Positions 23,858-33,234 of a stretch of DNA of 33,234 nucleotides are shown in pieces. The DNA comes from Sphingobacteriales bacterium (GTDB lineage Bacteria > Bacteroidota > Bacteroidia > Chitinophagales > Chitinophagaceae), in NCBI GenBank assembly GCA_027491165.1, contig JAIXWS010000022.1, positions 1-33,234 on the forward strand, in the 5' to 3' direction. The notes beneath the pieces were generated by a model. That model was not told where the DNA came from. It did not search any database and saw only the letters and a list, made by a program, of their open reading frames with translations. How positions within the stretch are numbered: the first letter of the stretch is position 1; each line of letters opens with the position of its first letter. The position numbers were made by a program, and so were the translations under genes.

Positions 23858-25486
23858 TTAAAATTTCAAGCGCACACCACCATAAATATTTATACCGTAG
23901 GCCTGATAATCTTGCCAGCGTTGATATTTATTATTCAGTAGGTTATTAAAATTTAAAAACACTGATAGCTTTTGCAAAACAATATATTCTGCACCAAAGC
24001 CTATATCCAAATAAGGTTTCAACTTGATGCTTTGATAGCTTGGAGATAATGCATAATTACCGCCAACATAGGCGGAGTAGGCGCTGATACTCAGCTCCTT
24101 TAAAGGATTCCATTGCAAATCCCCATTAAAACGAAGCGAAGGGGTATGCCATACTTTGGCATTACCAAGGATGTTGTTGAAATGAAACAAAGCAAGTTGA
24201 CCACCTACTGAAAGTTCCTTTCCAACTTGGTATCTCATGCCTAACTGCACAGAAAGCGCATTGAGCTTGGGTATGTACATAACCATCATTTTCTCAGGAT
24301 CTCCAAGAGGTGGATTGATAAATGTGGCGAAATTTTCATATTGCCACCAACTCAACTTTCCGGTAAAACTAAAATGATGGCCAAGCGCTTTTTCTCCCAA
24401 TAGAAAAATTTCATTACTGTGTGTTTGAAGCGAAGGGAAAGTGCTAATAAAGGGATTGATTTCGAATAATTGCTGAAAGGTATTTTGAATCAAAGATCCT
24501 TTTAAACCTAGGGCTATATTGGTTTTAATTTCAGAAAATGTATACTTACATTCAATATCTCTGAGCAAAAAAGCCTTTTGATTTTGACCAATTGTAGGTA
24601 ATAAATAAGCTTTTAGGGAAAATTTATCCCGACTATAATTCGCCCCCATTTTCAAAGAAGTAAAACTGTTGTTTACATTGTACAACTGCGCATTGAGTTG
24701 GGTTGTATTCGCTTCTATTGCTACTGTACCTAATAATGAACTGTCCCACTTTTTCTCTAGCCCCACTTCACCAAATACGGCCGTTTGGCTGCTGATCAGG
24801 CTACCTGTATAATAAGAAAGACCCAGATGAGCTATTTTCCTAAAACCCTTATTGCCAAAAGCTTTCTCTAAAAAACGCGTAGTCATGCTAGCACCACTGA
24901 GTGTTTGTTTCCCAGCTATTTTATTGGGTAATGCCGCTTGATCATAACCGTACTGATAAAAATTTTGATGTTGTGCAGCAAGGTCGAATTGTAGATTATA
25001 CTTTGATTGTTGATAAATAGCCATGGCATTCAGTGTAGCAAGGGTTTGCTTTTGATACTGAAATGCTCCCTTTTGACTTAAAAAACCAAAATGTACAAAT
25101 GTCTCCACATTTTTAGCGGCCATTTGATTAAAACCAGCGTCTAAAAAAATGGTTCTCAAATTCCCAAGACCTGCTTTTACATAATTCTTAAAACCTTTGT
25201 TAGTGGTGTCACTGCCAAATGCCAATGGCTGTAAAGGCCTAGGTTTGTATACATAATTCACTGTTTGCGCAGGAATATTGTAATCAAAAATTGTAGCAGA
25301 GGATTCTCTCGGCGGCAAAGTAGGGCTATAGGTTTCTTTAACCGCTTGTTTTATTTGCGGTTGGTAAATTTGGCTAATCTCTATCGTGGTCGCTTTAATC
25401 GTCGTGTCATTGACTTTGGGCTGTGCCATGGCGAATACACTAGACAGGACACATAAGCTCGAAAAAATATAGGTATACTTGTTCAT
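23858..25486 (-). CDS. Outer-membrane TonB-receptor-like beta-barrel, no plug
   Basis: A 542-residue protein with a signal peptide (1-21). After a short proline-containing stretch (to about 85), the rest is made of amphipathic strands with frequent aromatic ends, for example NLQFDLAAQHQNFYQYGYD. The end FLNFNNLLNNKYQRWQDYQA followed by GGVRLKF is characteristic of the last strands of TonB-dependent receptors. No plug domain or TonB box is visible, and it is shorter than a full receptor. It starts 3 bases after the TPR gene stop, so translation is probably coupled. It may be a partner channel or scaffold of the TPR protein rather than a transporter. Confidence 0.82.
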   Translation of the reverse strand: MNKYTYIFSSLCVLSSVFAMAQPKVNDTTIKATTIEISQIYQPQIKQAVKETYSPTLPPRESSATIFDYNIPAQTVNYVYKPRPLQPLAFGSDTTNKGFKNYVKAGLGNLRTIFLDAGFNQMAAKNVETFVHFGFLSQKGAFQYQKQTLATLNAMAIYQQSKYNLQFDLAAQHQNFYQYGYDQAALPNKIAGKQTLSGASMTTRFLEKAFGNKGFRKIAHLGLSYYTGSLISSQTAVFGEVGLEKKWDSSLLGTVAIEANTTQLNAQLYNVNNSFTSLKMGANYSRDKFSLKAYLLPTIGQNQKAFLLRDIECKYTFSEIKTNIALGLKGSLIQNTFQQLFEINPFISTFPSLQTHSNEIFLLGEKALGHHFSFTGKLSWWQYENFATFINPPLGDPEKMMVMYIPKLNALSVQLGMRYQVGKELSVGGQLALFHFNNILGNAKVWHTPSLRFNGDLQWNPLKELSISAYSAYVGGNYALSPSYQSIKLKPYLDIGFGAEYIVLQKLSVFLNFNNLLNNKYQRWQDYQAYGINIYGGVRLKF

Positions 25487-25489
25487 AAT

Positions 25490-28400
25490 CTATCCCTCAC
25501 TTAATTTACTTTTTCCTTTTTCCAATCCCTTTACCTGTTCTAATTTTTGAAGTGCTTCCTTCTTCAAAAGTTCCATTTGTACATTTTTCACAACGCTTTG
25601 CAAAGTGGCTTTGGCATTGAAATAATCCTTTTGAGCGATAAAAACATCTGCCATCAATAGGTAGGATTTTGTGTTCCAATAAGTACTATTGGTTGTTTGC
25701 TGAATGGCTTTATTAGTAGCAGCTTCAGCAGCACTTAACTTGTTTTGTGCTAATAAAATTTGAGCTATTTTATAGTAGGACTCTGCAGCAATTTCAATAT
25801 TTTTTGCCTCAGCTAATTGACCGTAAATAACAGTGGCCTCATTATATTTTTGCCCTTGCAAGAGCACAGCGGCTTTCACTAACAAGGCCTCATTTTTGCT
25901 TTGTTCATCCAGATCAGGCAAGGTCAATAAGGTATCGGCAAAACTATTGCTTAGATCATATTTATTTTGATTTTTAGTAGCCGTCATCAAGCCTTTGTAG
26001 GCCAATTTTAAATGCTCCTTACTCATGGCATTGTTACGCAATAACCCATAGTATTTTTCGGCAGTGATGTACTTATTTTGGGCCAAAGCCAGTGCTGATG
26101 CTTTCAATGCAGAGGGCTCTGTAAAATCGCTCCAAGGCTGCATCAATACAGCATCATAACCTATAATAGCCGAGTCAAATTGTTTCAGTTGGTAATGACT
26201 TTCTGCTTTGTAAAAATGCGCTTTGGTATAAAAAATACCTTGTGGATATTCATGCAGATAACTGCCCATTGCCTCAGTAGCCTTATCAAATTTACCCGCA
26301 ACATATTGGGTTTCAGCGGCAGCATAAAACAAGGAGTCTACAGCAGCCTTATCTGTTGCCGCAAGATTATTGTCTTTTAAAAATTGAAGGTATTCTTTGG
26401 GCTTATTACTGCTTACCAATAAATTCTTAAGTGCCTCGAGTGCTCCATATTTTTGCTCCGAATTAGGGTAATTTTGAACCACTTTTTTGTAGCTTTCAAT
26501 AGACTTTGCAACGTTATCGGCCTCTTGATATGCAAAACCTATTTTCATCAATGCACTTATAGCAAGATGCTTGGCTGTTTGGTCATTTATTTTCTGAAAA
26601 TGATTAATAGCATCTTCGTATTTATTAGCATCTAAATGCAAATCACCTAGAACATAATGAGCCTCATATTGATACTTCGACGCTGGATTTTTTTGTGCAA
26701 TAATTTCCAAAAGCATGTCGGCCTGCTCTGCAGGTTTACCTTGCAAACCCAATAAAGTGCTCTTCTGAAAACGGGCATAATCAGCGTCAGGACTATTTAG
26801 ACCCATTGCTTTGGCATACAGCTCACCAGCCTTTACATAATCCTTCTCTAAAAAAGCAGCATCCGCTTCGCGCATAGCCGCATCGGCAGCTCTTGCGGAC
26901 GAATAATTTTGATGAGACTGTTTGCGCTGGGCTTGCGCAAAAAATTGTCGTGCTTGTGCAAAATCTTGCTTATTTAAGGCTGCATAGCCCATAGTCATCA
27001 GTGCATTTTGCGCTGTTGCATTAACACTAATAACGGCAACTTGCGGGTTATTTTTGGCCATGAATGTAGTGGCATTGGCAAGAGCGGCTGTATAGTTTTT
27101 ATTGCGGTAATCGATCTCTGCCTTCCAAAAATAAGCAGCTGCGGTGTATCCTATGTTCTCATCCTTTTCAATAGATTCATTCAATAATTTTTCGGCAGTA
27201 GACCAATTGTTTTGTTGGATATTTTGGATTGCAAAACAATAGGTGATTTTTTGTGCGAGCGACTTTGATGCGCCTTCACTTTGATGCAACAATTGATAGG
27301 ATTCGCTATAATTTCCATCTTTAAACAATTGCTCAGAGAGCAGGTTTGTAGCTTCAGATTTGTATGTGGATGTTGGATATTCCTTGAGTAACTTTTGCAA
27401 CTGAGCACTTCCTTCGTTACTGTAGCCCAATTCAAATGCAAGCTTAGCGGAAACAAGCAAGGATGACTGAATCAGCCCTTCATTAAAGGGCATTTCACTA
27501 CAAATACTAAAAGCATTTTTAGCGCCTTTTTTATCATTGATTTTAAGGTAGCAGTCGCCCAACAAGTACATCGCATCTTGCCCAAGATTATCCTGCACTG
27601 TACTCAATTGCTGAAAAGGCTCGATGGCTTTTTGCCACTGTTGCATGCGGTAATAGCAATAACCCATTTTGTACAAATCTTGCTTCCTTATCTTGGATAC
27701 ATTTTGATAATAAAACTCAAAATAAGGAATAGCCAATTCGTACTCAGCTCCTTCAAAAAGACATTGTGCAGCAAGTAAATAGGTTTCGTTAAAATAATAA
27801 GACTTCTCTGGCTGGGCAATAATAGCCTTTGCTTTTTGCAAGGATTGTGCTCTTTGCCCGTCGAAATATAAAATCTCCGCGATATAGTAGGGCACTACGT
27901 TTTTGTATTGTTTAAGCAACTCTATTTTTTGAAAACTGGCTAGTGCATTTTTATAATCACCTTCGTTATAAGCGAGCAATCCAAAATAATAGTGTGCTGC
28001 AGCAGCATAAGGCCCTTCAAGTTCTTTTAGGGCAATTAATAAGGCTTTGGATTCTCTAAATTGTTTACTGTTGAAATAGCAATAAGCAAGTTCAAATTTG
28101 GCAGCGGCAATTTCCTGATTGCTCAAATTGGCAATGCCTGCTTTCTTATAGGCTTGGATAGCCAATGACCAATTGCCTTTGTTAAAGTGATACTTTGCAG
28201 TGGCAAAAGCTGCAAGCTCTGTATAAGCAGGATGAATCGCCTCCATTATAGGCGGATACTTACCCTGCGCAATAGAGGAAACAAGCCTTAAATATTCTGC
28301 TTTATCTTGTTGAACAATTGGGTCAAGGCGGACAAAAAGAGCATCTTTTTGCAACAAATATTGATGGGCAGAAAAATAAGAGGCAGCATATAAATTTTGC

Positions 28401-28549
28401 CTGTATTGCTGTTCGGCATTATTCAGGCAATTATTGTGGCTCAGAAAAGGAGTATGTATTTGAGCCCAAGAATGCGTATTACCCAACAGCGCGAACGATA
28501 ATACAACTAAGGAATTTATGCCTATTCTACTCTTTTTCTTCACTTCCAT
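25490..28549 (-). CDS. Large periplasmic tetratricopeptide-repeat protein
   Basis: A 1019-residue protein with an N-terminal signal (about 1-29, ending HSWAQ). Nearly the whole length is helical repeats with TPR signatures, such as GNWSLAIQAYKKAGI, GDYKNALASFQKIE, EYELAIPYFEFYYQ, KDYVKAGELYAKAMG and NKYEDAINHFQKI. I estimate more than 20 repeats. No catalytic motif and no membrane segment beyond the signal. Arrays of this kind form superhelical binding surfaces, here in the periplasm. It begins 11 bases after the TonB receptor stop and ends 3 bases before the barrel gene, so it is built to be made with both. Confidence 0.9.
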   Translation of the reverse strand: MEVKKKSRIGINSLVVLSFALLGNTHSWAQIHTPFLSHNNCLNNAEQQYRQNLYAASYFSAHQYLLQKDALFVRLDPIVQQDKAEYLRLVSSIAQGKYPPIMEAIHPAYTELAAFATAKYHFNKGNWSLAIQAYKKAGIANLSNQEIAAAKFELAYCYFNSKQFRESKALLIALKELEGPYAAAAHYYFGLLAYNEGDYKNALASFQKIELLKQYKNVVPYYIAEILYFDGQRAQSLQKAKAIIAQPEKSYYFNETYLLAAQCLFEGAEYELAIPYFEFYYQNVSKIRKQDLYKMGYCYYRMQQWQKAIEPFQQLSTVQDNLGQDAMYLLGDCYLKINDKKGAKNAFSICSEMPFNEGLIQSSLLVSAKLAFELGYSNEGSAQLQKLLKEYPTSTYKSEATNLLSEQLFKDGNYSESYQLLHQSEGASKSLAQKITYCFAIQNIQQNNWSTAEKLLNESIEKDENIGYTAAAYFWKAEIDYRNKNYTAALANATTFMAKNNPQVAVISVNATAQNALMTMGYAALNKQDFAQARQFFAQAQRKQSHQNYSSARAADAAMREADAAFLEKDYVKAGELYAKAMGLNSPDADYARFQKSTLLGLQGKPAEQADMLLEIIAQKNPASKYQYEAHYVLGDLHLDANKYEDAINHFQKINDQTAKHLAISALMKIGFAYQEADNVAKSIESYKKVVQNYPNSEQKYGALEALKNLLVSSNKPKEYLQFLKDNNLAATDKAAVDSLFYAAAETQYVAGKFDKATEAMGSYLHEYPQGIFYTKAHFYKAESHYQLKQFDSAIIGYDAVLMQPWSDFTEPSALKASALALAQNKYITAEKYYGLLRNNAMSKEHLKLAYKGLMTATKNQNKYDLSNSFADTLLTLPDLDEQSKNEALLVKAAVLLQGQKYNEATVIYGQLAEAKNIEIAAESYYKIAQILLAQNKLSAAEAATNKAIQQTTNSTYWNTKSYLLMADVFIAQKDYFNAKATLQSVVKNVQMELLKKEALQKLEQVKGLEKGKSKLSEG

Positions 28550-28560
28550 TCTTTATTAAC

Positions 28561-30909
28561 TTAAAAGCGCCAAGAAACGTTTATACTAGGGAAAACGGGT
28601 AATTGATAGTAAACCTTATTATCCAATCTATTTACATAAAAAACGTTGTTTCGATCGTAGACATTTGTGAGGGCAAATGTAGATTCGAGTGAAGAATAGT
28701 TGCTGATTTTAAAGGTCTTTTTTAAAGACAAATCCATACGGTGATAATGGGTAAGACGACCTCCGTTAATGGTGTTGGCATAAAGGGTATTGATATTGCC
28801 ATTTTGGGTGAGTGGATTTGAAGCTAAGCTACCACCAGTCAAATTGACATTCTCACTAAAAGCCTGTGTTTGGGTAAAGGGGAATGGTGAGCCGTAGTTA
28901 AACCTTACTGAAAGATCCCAGTCTTTTTGCTTTCCTAATGTATAAGAACCCACCAAGTTAAGGTTGACACGACGGTCGAATGGTGGAGGATAGGATTGCG
29001 TGCTGTAGCTACCATTAAAATTCTCTAGACGGGTGGTATATTCAATCTTTTGGTAAGAAAGCACAGCCCAAAGGAATACGCGCTTGACAACGTATTTTGC
29101 TGATAAATCTATACCTGCTGCCCTACCTTTATCTGCTTGGAAATCAGCGATGCTGGTAGCATTTACGCCTTTGGTACGATTCAGCTGAATAATCTGAGCG
29201 AAATTTTTGTACCAGGGCTCGATGTTAAATTCCACATCCTTAATATCAAATTCAACACCCGCTACTAAATGCTGCGCTCTTTCGAGATTACTCGCTGCAT
29301 TTTGCCTGTCCGTATTTAAAATTCTTTGGTCGGGACTCAAAACAAAACCGTTGAAAAAATTCACCACATCTCTATCTGATTTGATACCTACAATATTTTG
29401 AGAATATAAACCCGCTGCTGCTTTAAAGCGCAAATTGCTATTGGCATTAAACTTCATGTTTATTCTTGGTTCGGGAGAAATAGCCCCTTGAGAAGAATAA
29501 TATTGGATACGCAAACTAGGCTCTAATATAAAACGTTGGTTAAAGTTTTTCTTGTAAACAAAAAATGCAGAAGCCGTAGTATTGTTTCTGTCTAAAGAAA
29601 TGGTTTGTCCTAAAGAAGTTTGGTAGTCCAATTTCGTGCTTTGACCAGCCACTTCAATGCCATATTTCAATTGGCTATAGCCAGGGAAAAAGTAGGTAAA
29701 ATCAATGGCTCCCTCAAAATTATTAATACCGCTGCTACGGGGTGCGTAATTCGCTTCTTGGTTATTGATTTTATAAGTAGAATAGGCAAACTTACCGTTG
29801 ATCAGTGAAGAAGATCCTGCGGGGGATACCACAAATGTAGTACCTGCACCAAAAGACTTCCAATCGAACATGGCTGTAGATTCGCCTCTGCTATTCAATA
29901 CGTTTGCCCTGTCATTAAAATTAAATCCAAATAAGTTGAATTTCGAACCATTATTACCACTAAAGGTAACTTTACCATAAAGGTCTGTAAACTCAAAGGG
30001 CAAACCATTTTTGAACTGTTCACCTAGGCCACTATAAATTGATTTTGATGTTTGACTCAAATAACTGTGTTTTGCCGAAATCAAGAAAGTAGAACTTCCA
30101 CCTTCTGGGTCTTTTTGTTTCATCAAAGGACCTTCTAACATACCCCGCACCATTATTGGCGAAGCAGATACCGTTCCCGATAAACGTTGGTTGTTACCAT
30201 CTTTGGTATGGATATCTAAAATGGCAGAACTTCTATTACCATAGGTTGCATTAAAGCCTGCAGTATAAACATCTGCAGAGCGAATAGCATCAGTTTCGAA
30301 AACAGAATACAAACCAATAGAGTGAAATGGATTATAAATAGTAATCCCATCAAGCAAAATACCTGTCTGAACAGGCGAGCCACCCCTAATGTATAATTGA
30401 CCTCCTTGGTCGCCTGTAAAAGTAACACCCGGTGTAACTTGTAAATATTGTGCCAAATCTGGCTCCCCACCCGAGCTGGGTAGTAATTTAATTTCTTTTG
30501 GCGTAATGGTGGTGGTACCAATATTGACCCGGGTAGTCTTTTGGATTTTTCGGGCGGATACATCCACACCTTTCAGCTCCAATCCTTTTGAATCGAGGTA
30601 AAATTTCTTGGTTACAAAGTCATTGGCCACAACTTTTACTGTTGCAAAGGCAGTATCATATCCAAAAGACGTTGCGAATAAAGTATATTGTCCTGGCGCC
30701 AGCTGTCCAATTGTAAAATAGCCATTTGCATCTGTTTGTGCACCCATTTTAGTGCCTTTTACAAATATATTGGTAGTACCCAAAGCCTCACCTGTACCTT
30801 TTTCATACACAAAACCTTTGATCGCTCCGGTAGAAGAAGTAGACTGTGCAACGACAGTGGTGATACTGATGCAAACCAAAAGGCTCACAAAACTTAAAAT
30901 TTTACGCAT
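28561..30909 (-). CDS. TonB-dependent outer-membrane receptor with carboxypeptidase-like N-terminal domain
   Basis: A 782-residue receptor. Signal peptide 1-21; carboxypeptidase-D regulatory-like domain at about 27-110 (GAIKGFVYEKGTGEALGTTN); plug at about 125-240 with LYIRGGSPVQTGILLDGITI; then a 22-strand-type barrel to the terminal SWRF, a proper aromatic end. No SusD partner is adjacent, so it is not a standard glycan-uptake SusCD pair. It heads a four-gene operon with an exact promoter 51 bases upstream. Substrate unknown; the neighbours (TPR, barrel, SPOR) suggest a structural or envelope-linked role rather than nutrient import, but this is inference. Confidence 0.93.
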   Translation of the reverse strand: MRKILSFVSLLVCISITTVVAQSTSSTGAIKGFVYEKGTGEALGTTNIFVKGTKMGAQTDANGYFTIGQLAPGQYTLFATSFGYDTAFATVKVVANDFVTKKFYLDSKGLELKGVDVSARKIQKTTRVNIGTTTITPKEIKLLPSSGGEPDLAQYLQVTPGVTFTGDQGGQLYIRGGSPVQTGILLDGITIYNPFHSIGLYSVFETDAIRSADVYTAGFNATYGNRSSAILDIHTKDGNNQRLSGTVSASPIMVRGMLEGPLMKQKDPEGGSSTFLISAKHSYLSQTSKSIYSGLGEQFKNGLPFEFTDLYGKVTFSGNNGSKFNLFGFNFNDRANVLNSRGESTAMFDWKSFGAGTTFVVSPAGSSSLINGKFAYSTYKINNQEANYAPRSSGINNFEGAIDFTYFFPGYSQLKYGIEVAGQSTKLDYQTSLGQTISLDRNNTTASAFFVYKKNFNQRFILEPSLRIQYYSSQGAISPEPRINMKFNANSNLRFKAAAGLYSQNIVGIKSDRDVVNFFNGFVLSPDQRILNTDRQNAASNLERAQHLVAGVEFDIKDVEFNIEPWYKNFAQIIQLNRTKGVNATSIADFQADKGRAAGIDLSAKYVVKRVFLWAVLSYQKIEYTTRLENFNGSYSTQSYPPPFDRRVNLNLVGSYTLGKQKDWDLSVRFNYGSPFPFTQTQAFSENVNLTGGSLASNPLTQNGNINTLYANTINGGRLTHYHRMDLSLKKTFKISNYSSLESTFALTNVYDRNNVFYVNRLDNKVYYQLPVFPSINVSWRF

Positions 30910-30959
30910 AAAATGGAATAACTAAATCAATAGCTGGTTTATATAAAAAAATTGACTGT

Positions 30960-30990
30960 CAAAGATAAGGATTAGGCCCCAAGCCCTCAA
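30960..30990 (-). promoter_or_regulatory. Promoter of the TonB-TPR-barrel-SPOR operon
   Basis: Minus-strand TTG (30988-30990), 20-base spacer, TATCTTTG (30960-30967), an exact consensus match 51 bases ahead of the receptor ATG. The four genes below it have gaps of 11, 3 and 36 bases and no further boxes that I can see. Confidence 0.7.
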
Positions 30991-31045
30991 AAGAAATTAA
31001 TGAACGTAAAATCAGGCTTTTTAGTACCTACTATTTAGATTACTA

Positions 31046-31549
31046 TTATGGGAGATTTTGCTTCATCCCTTTTTTAACTGCTTCGGCAAAGGCGATAACT
31101 TCTGTTGGGCTCAAAACAATATATTTTTCATCCTTTGTAGTAATCAATAATAAATTATTCTTCTCCGTGATTTGCATATTCAATATGCCATACTCGGCCG
31201 AAAGAAAATAACCAAACCAACCCCACAAACCGCCCGAACCCCAAAGCCTTAGCCTTACTTTGAGCTCTTTGTAAGCAATGGTCTCAAGGCTGGCGATATT
31301 ATTAAAGGGTATTGTTTTAGGCCATAATTTTTTATGAATGCTAATACCCATCTCATCAATAGCATATTGAAAGGGACGCAAAACGTAGCAAAGCGAAAAC
31401 AAAACAACCAATATCAACACATTCAACAAAGCCAGTTCGATACCTGTTTGAAAATACAAAATAATGGGTATGGGCAGAATAGCAAAATGCACTATGGTCG
31501 TGATTATTTTGACCGTATTGTCCATTTGTGTGGTAAATATGTGCTTCAT
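31046..31549 (-). CDS. Small membrane protein with PH-like soluble domain
   Basis: A 167-residue protein. Two adjacent hydrophobic segments (about 15-33 and 39-57) make a membrane hairpin, followed by a soluble domain of beta strands (about 64-160: YAIDEMGISIHKK, then a TIPFNNIASLE segment, then YIVLSPTEVIAFAEAVKK). This layout resembles bacterial PH-domain (bPH/YdbT-like) membrane proteins; the fold is inferred. The Gly/Trp-rich piece LWGSGGLWGWFGYF in the middle is typical of one such group. The ATG at 31549 is preferred over a TTG at 31576. It stands alone, divergent from ligA and 136 bases before the TonB receptor. Function unknown. Confidence 0.7.
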   Translation of the reverse strand: MKHIFTTQMDNTVKIITTIVHFAILPIPIILYFQTGIELALLNVLILVVLFSLCYVLRPFQYAIDEMGISIHKKLWPKTIPFNNIASLETIAYKELKVRLRLWGSGGLWGWFGYFLSAEYGILNMQITEKNNLLLITTKDEKYIVLSPTEVIAFAEAVKKGMKQNLP

Positions 31550-31585
31550 GTAGCCGATTATATTTTTGAAATGCAATATTACTGA

Positions 31586-33234
<1,649 letters not shown>

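Noticed and set aside
28561-30909. TonB receptor as part of a SusCD polysaccharide-utilisation locus
   Set aside because: No SusD-like lipoprotein, glycoside hydrolase or dedicated regulator is adjacent, and the receptor is shorter than SusC (about 1000 residues).

Overview
The window looks like a chromosomal segment of a Bacteroidota bacterium, perhaps near Chitinophagales, though the family is a guess. Evidence for the phylum: a type IX secretion (T9SS) C-terminal sorting domain, a TonB receptor with a carboxypeptidase-like N-terminal domain, the acpP-fabF-rnc order, an HU/CCDC81-type SPOR protein, AT-rich DNA, weak Shine-Dalgarno sites, and repeated matches to the Bacteroidota promoter form TTG-N17-23-TAnnTTTG. 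There are 26 protein-coding genes, one cut by the right edge. I see no tRNA, rRNA, insertion sequence, CRISPR array, prophage or attachment site. No gene-free stretch exceeds 300 bases; the longest (19310-19561) holds two terminators.

Layout. 1-774: MlaF-like ABC ATPase ending at a two-way terminator. 868-2054 (-): gmhA and a gmhB-like phosphatase for heptose precursors. 2134-3903 (-): a secreted beta-helix protein with GGAI-type repeats and a T9SS signal. 4028-6279 (-): acpP-fabF-rnc. 6402-7073 (-): LolD-like ATPase. 7247-10743 (-): a pair of periplasmic M16 peptidase homologues, one with the HxxEH zinc site and one without it but carrying a C-terminal domain that looks LolA-like. 10881-11531 (+): HAD sugar-phosphate phosphatase. 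11634-17111 (-): a five-gene exopolysaccharide operon (small membrane protein, glycosyltransferase, PHP-type tyrosine phosphatase, Wza-like export lipoprotein, Wzc-like tyrosine kinase ending in a (Tyr-Gly)10 tail). 17201-19309 (+): orphan histidine kinase and fabD. 19562-20284 (-): small outer-membrane barrel with a charged tail and a strong promoter. 20502-22845 (+): lptB and a GH3-family adenylating enzyme. 22892-30909 (-): a tightly packed operon of TonB receptor, 1019-residue TPR protein, outer-membrane barrel and HU-TM-SPOR protein. 31046-31549 (-): small membrane protein. 31661-end (+): NAD-dependent DNA ligase, truncated.

The theme is the cell envelope: phospholipid (mla), lipoprotein (lol) and LPS (lptB) transport ATPases, heptose synthesis, fatty-acid synthesis (acpP, fabF, fabD), surface polysaccharide export and outer-membrane receptors. 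Most of this is housekeeping. The best candidates for under-described biology are the TonB-TPR-barrel-SPOR operon, the small protein leading the exopolysaccharide operon, the M16/LolA-like fusion, and the GH3 enzyme beside lptB. I found no obvious defence or mobile system.
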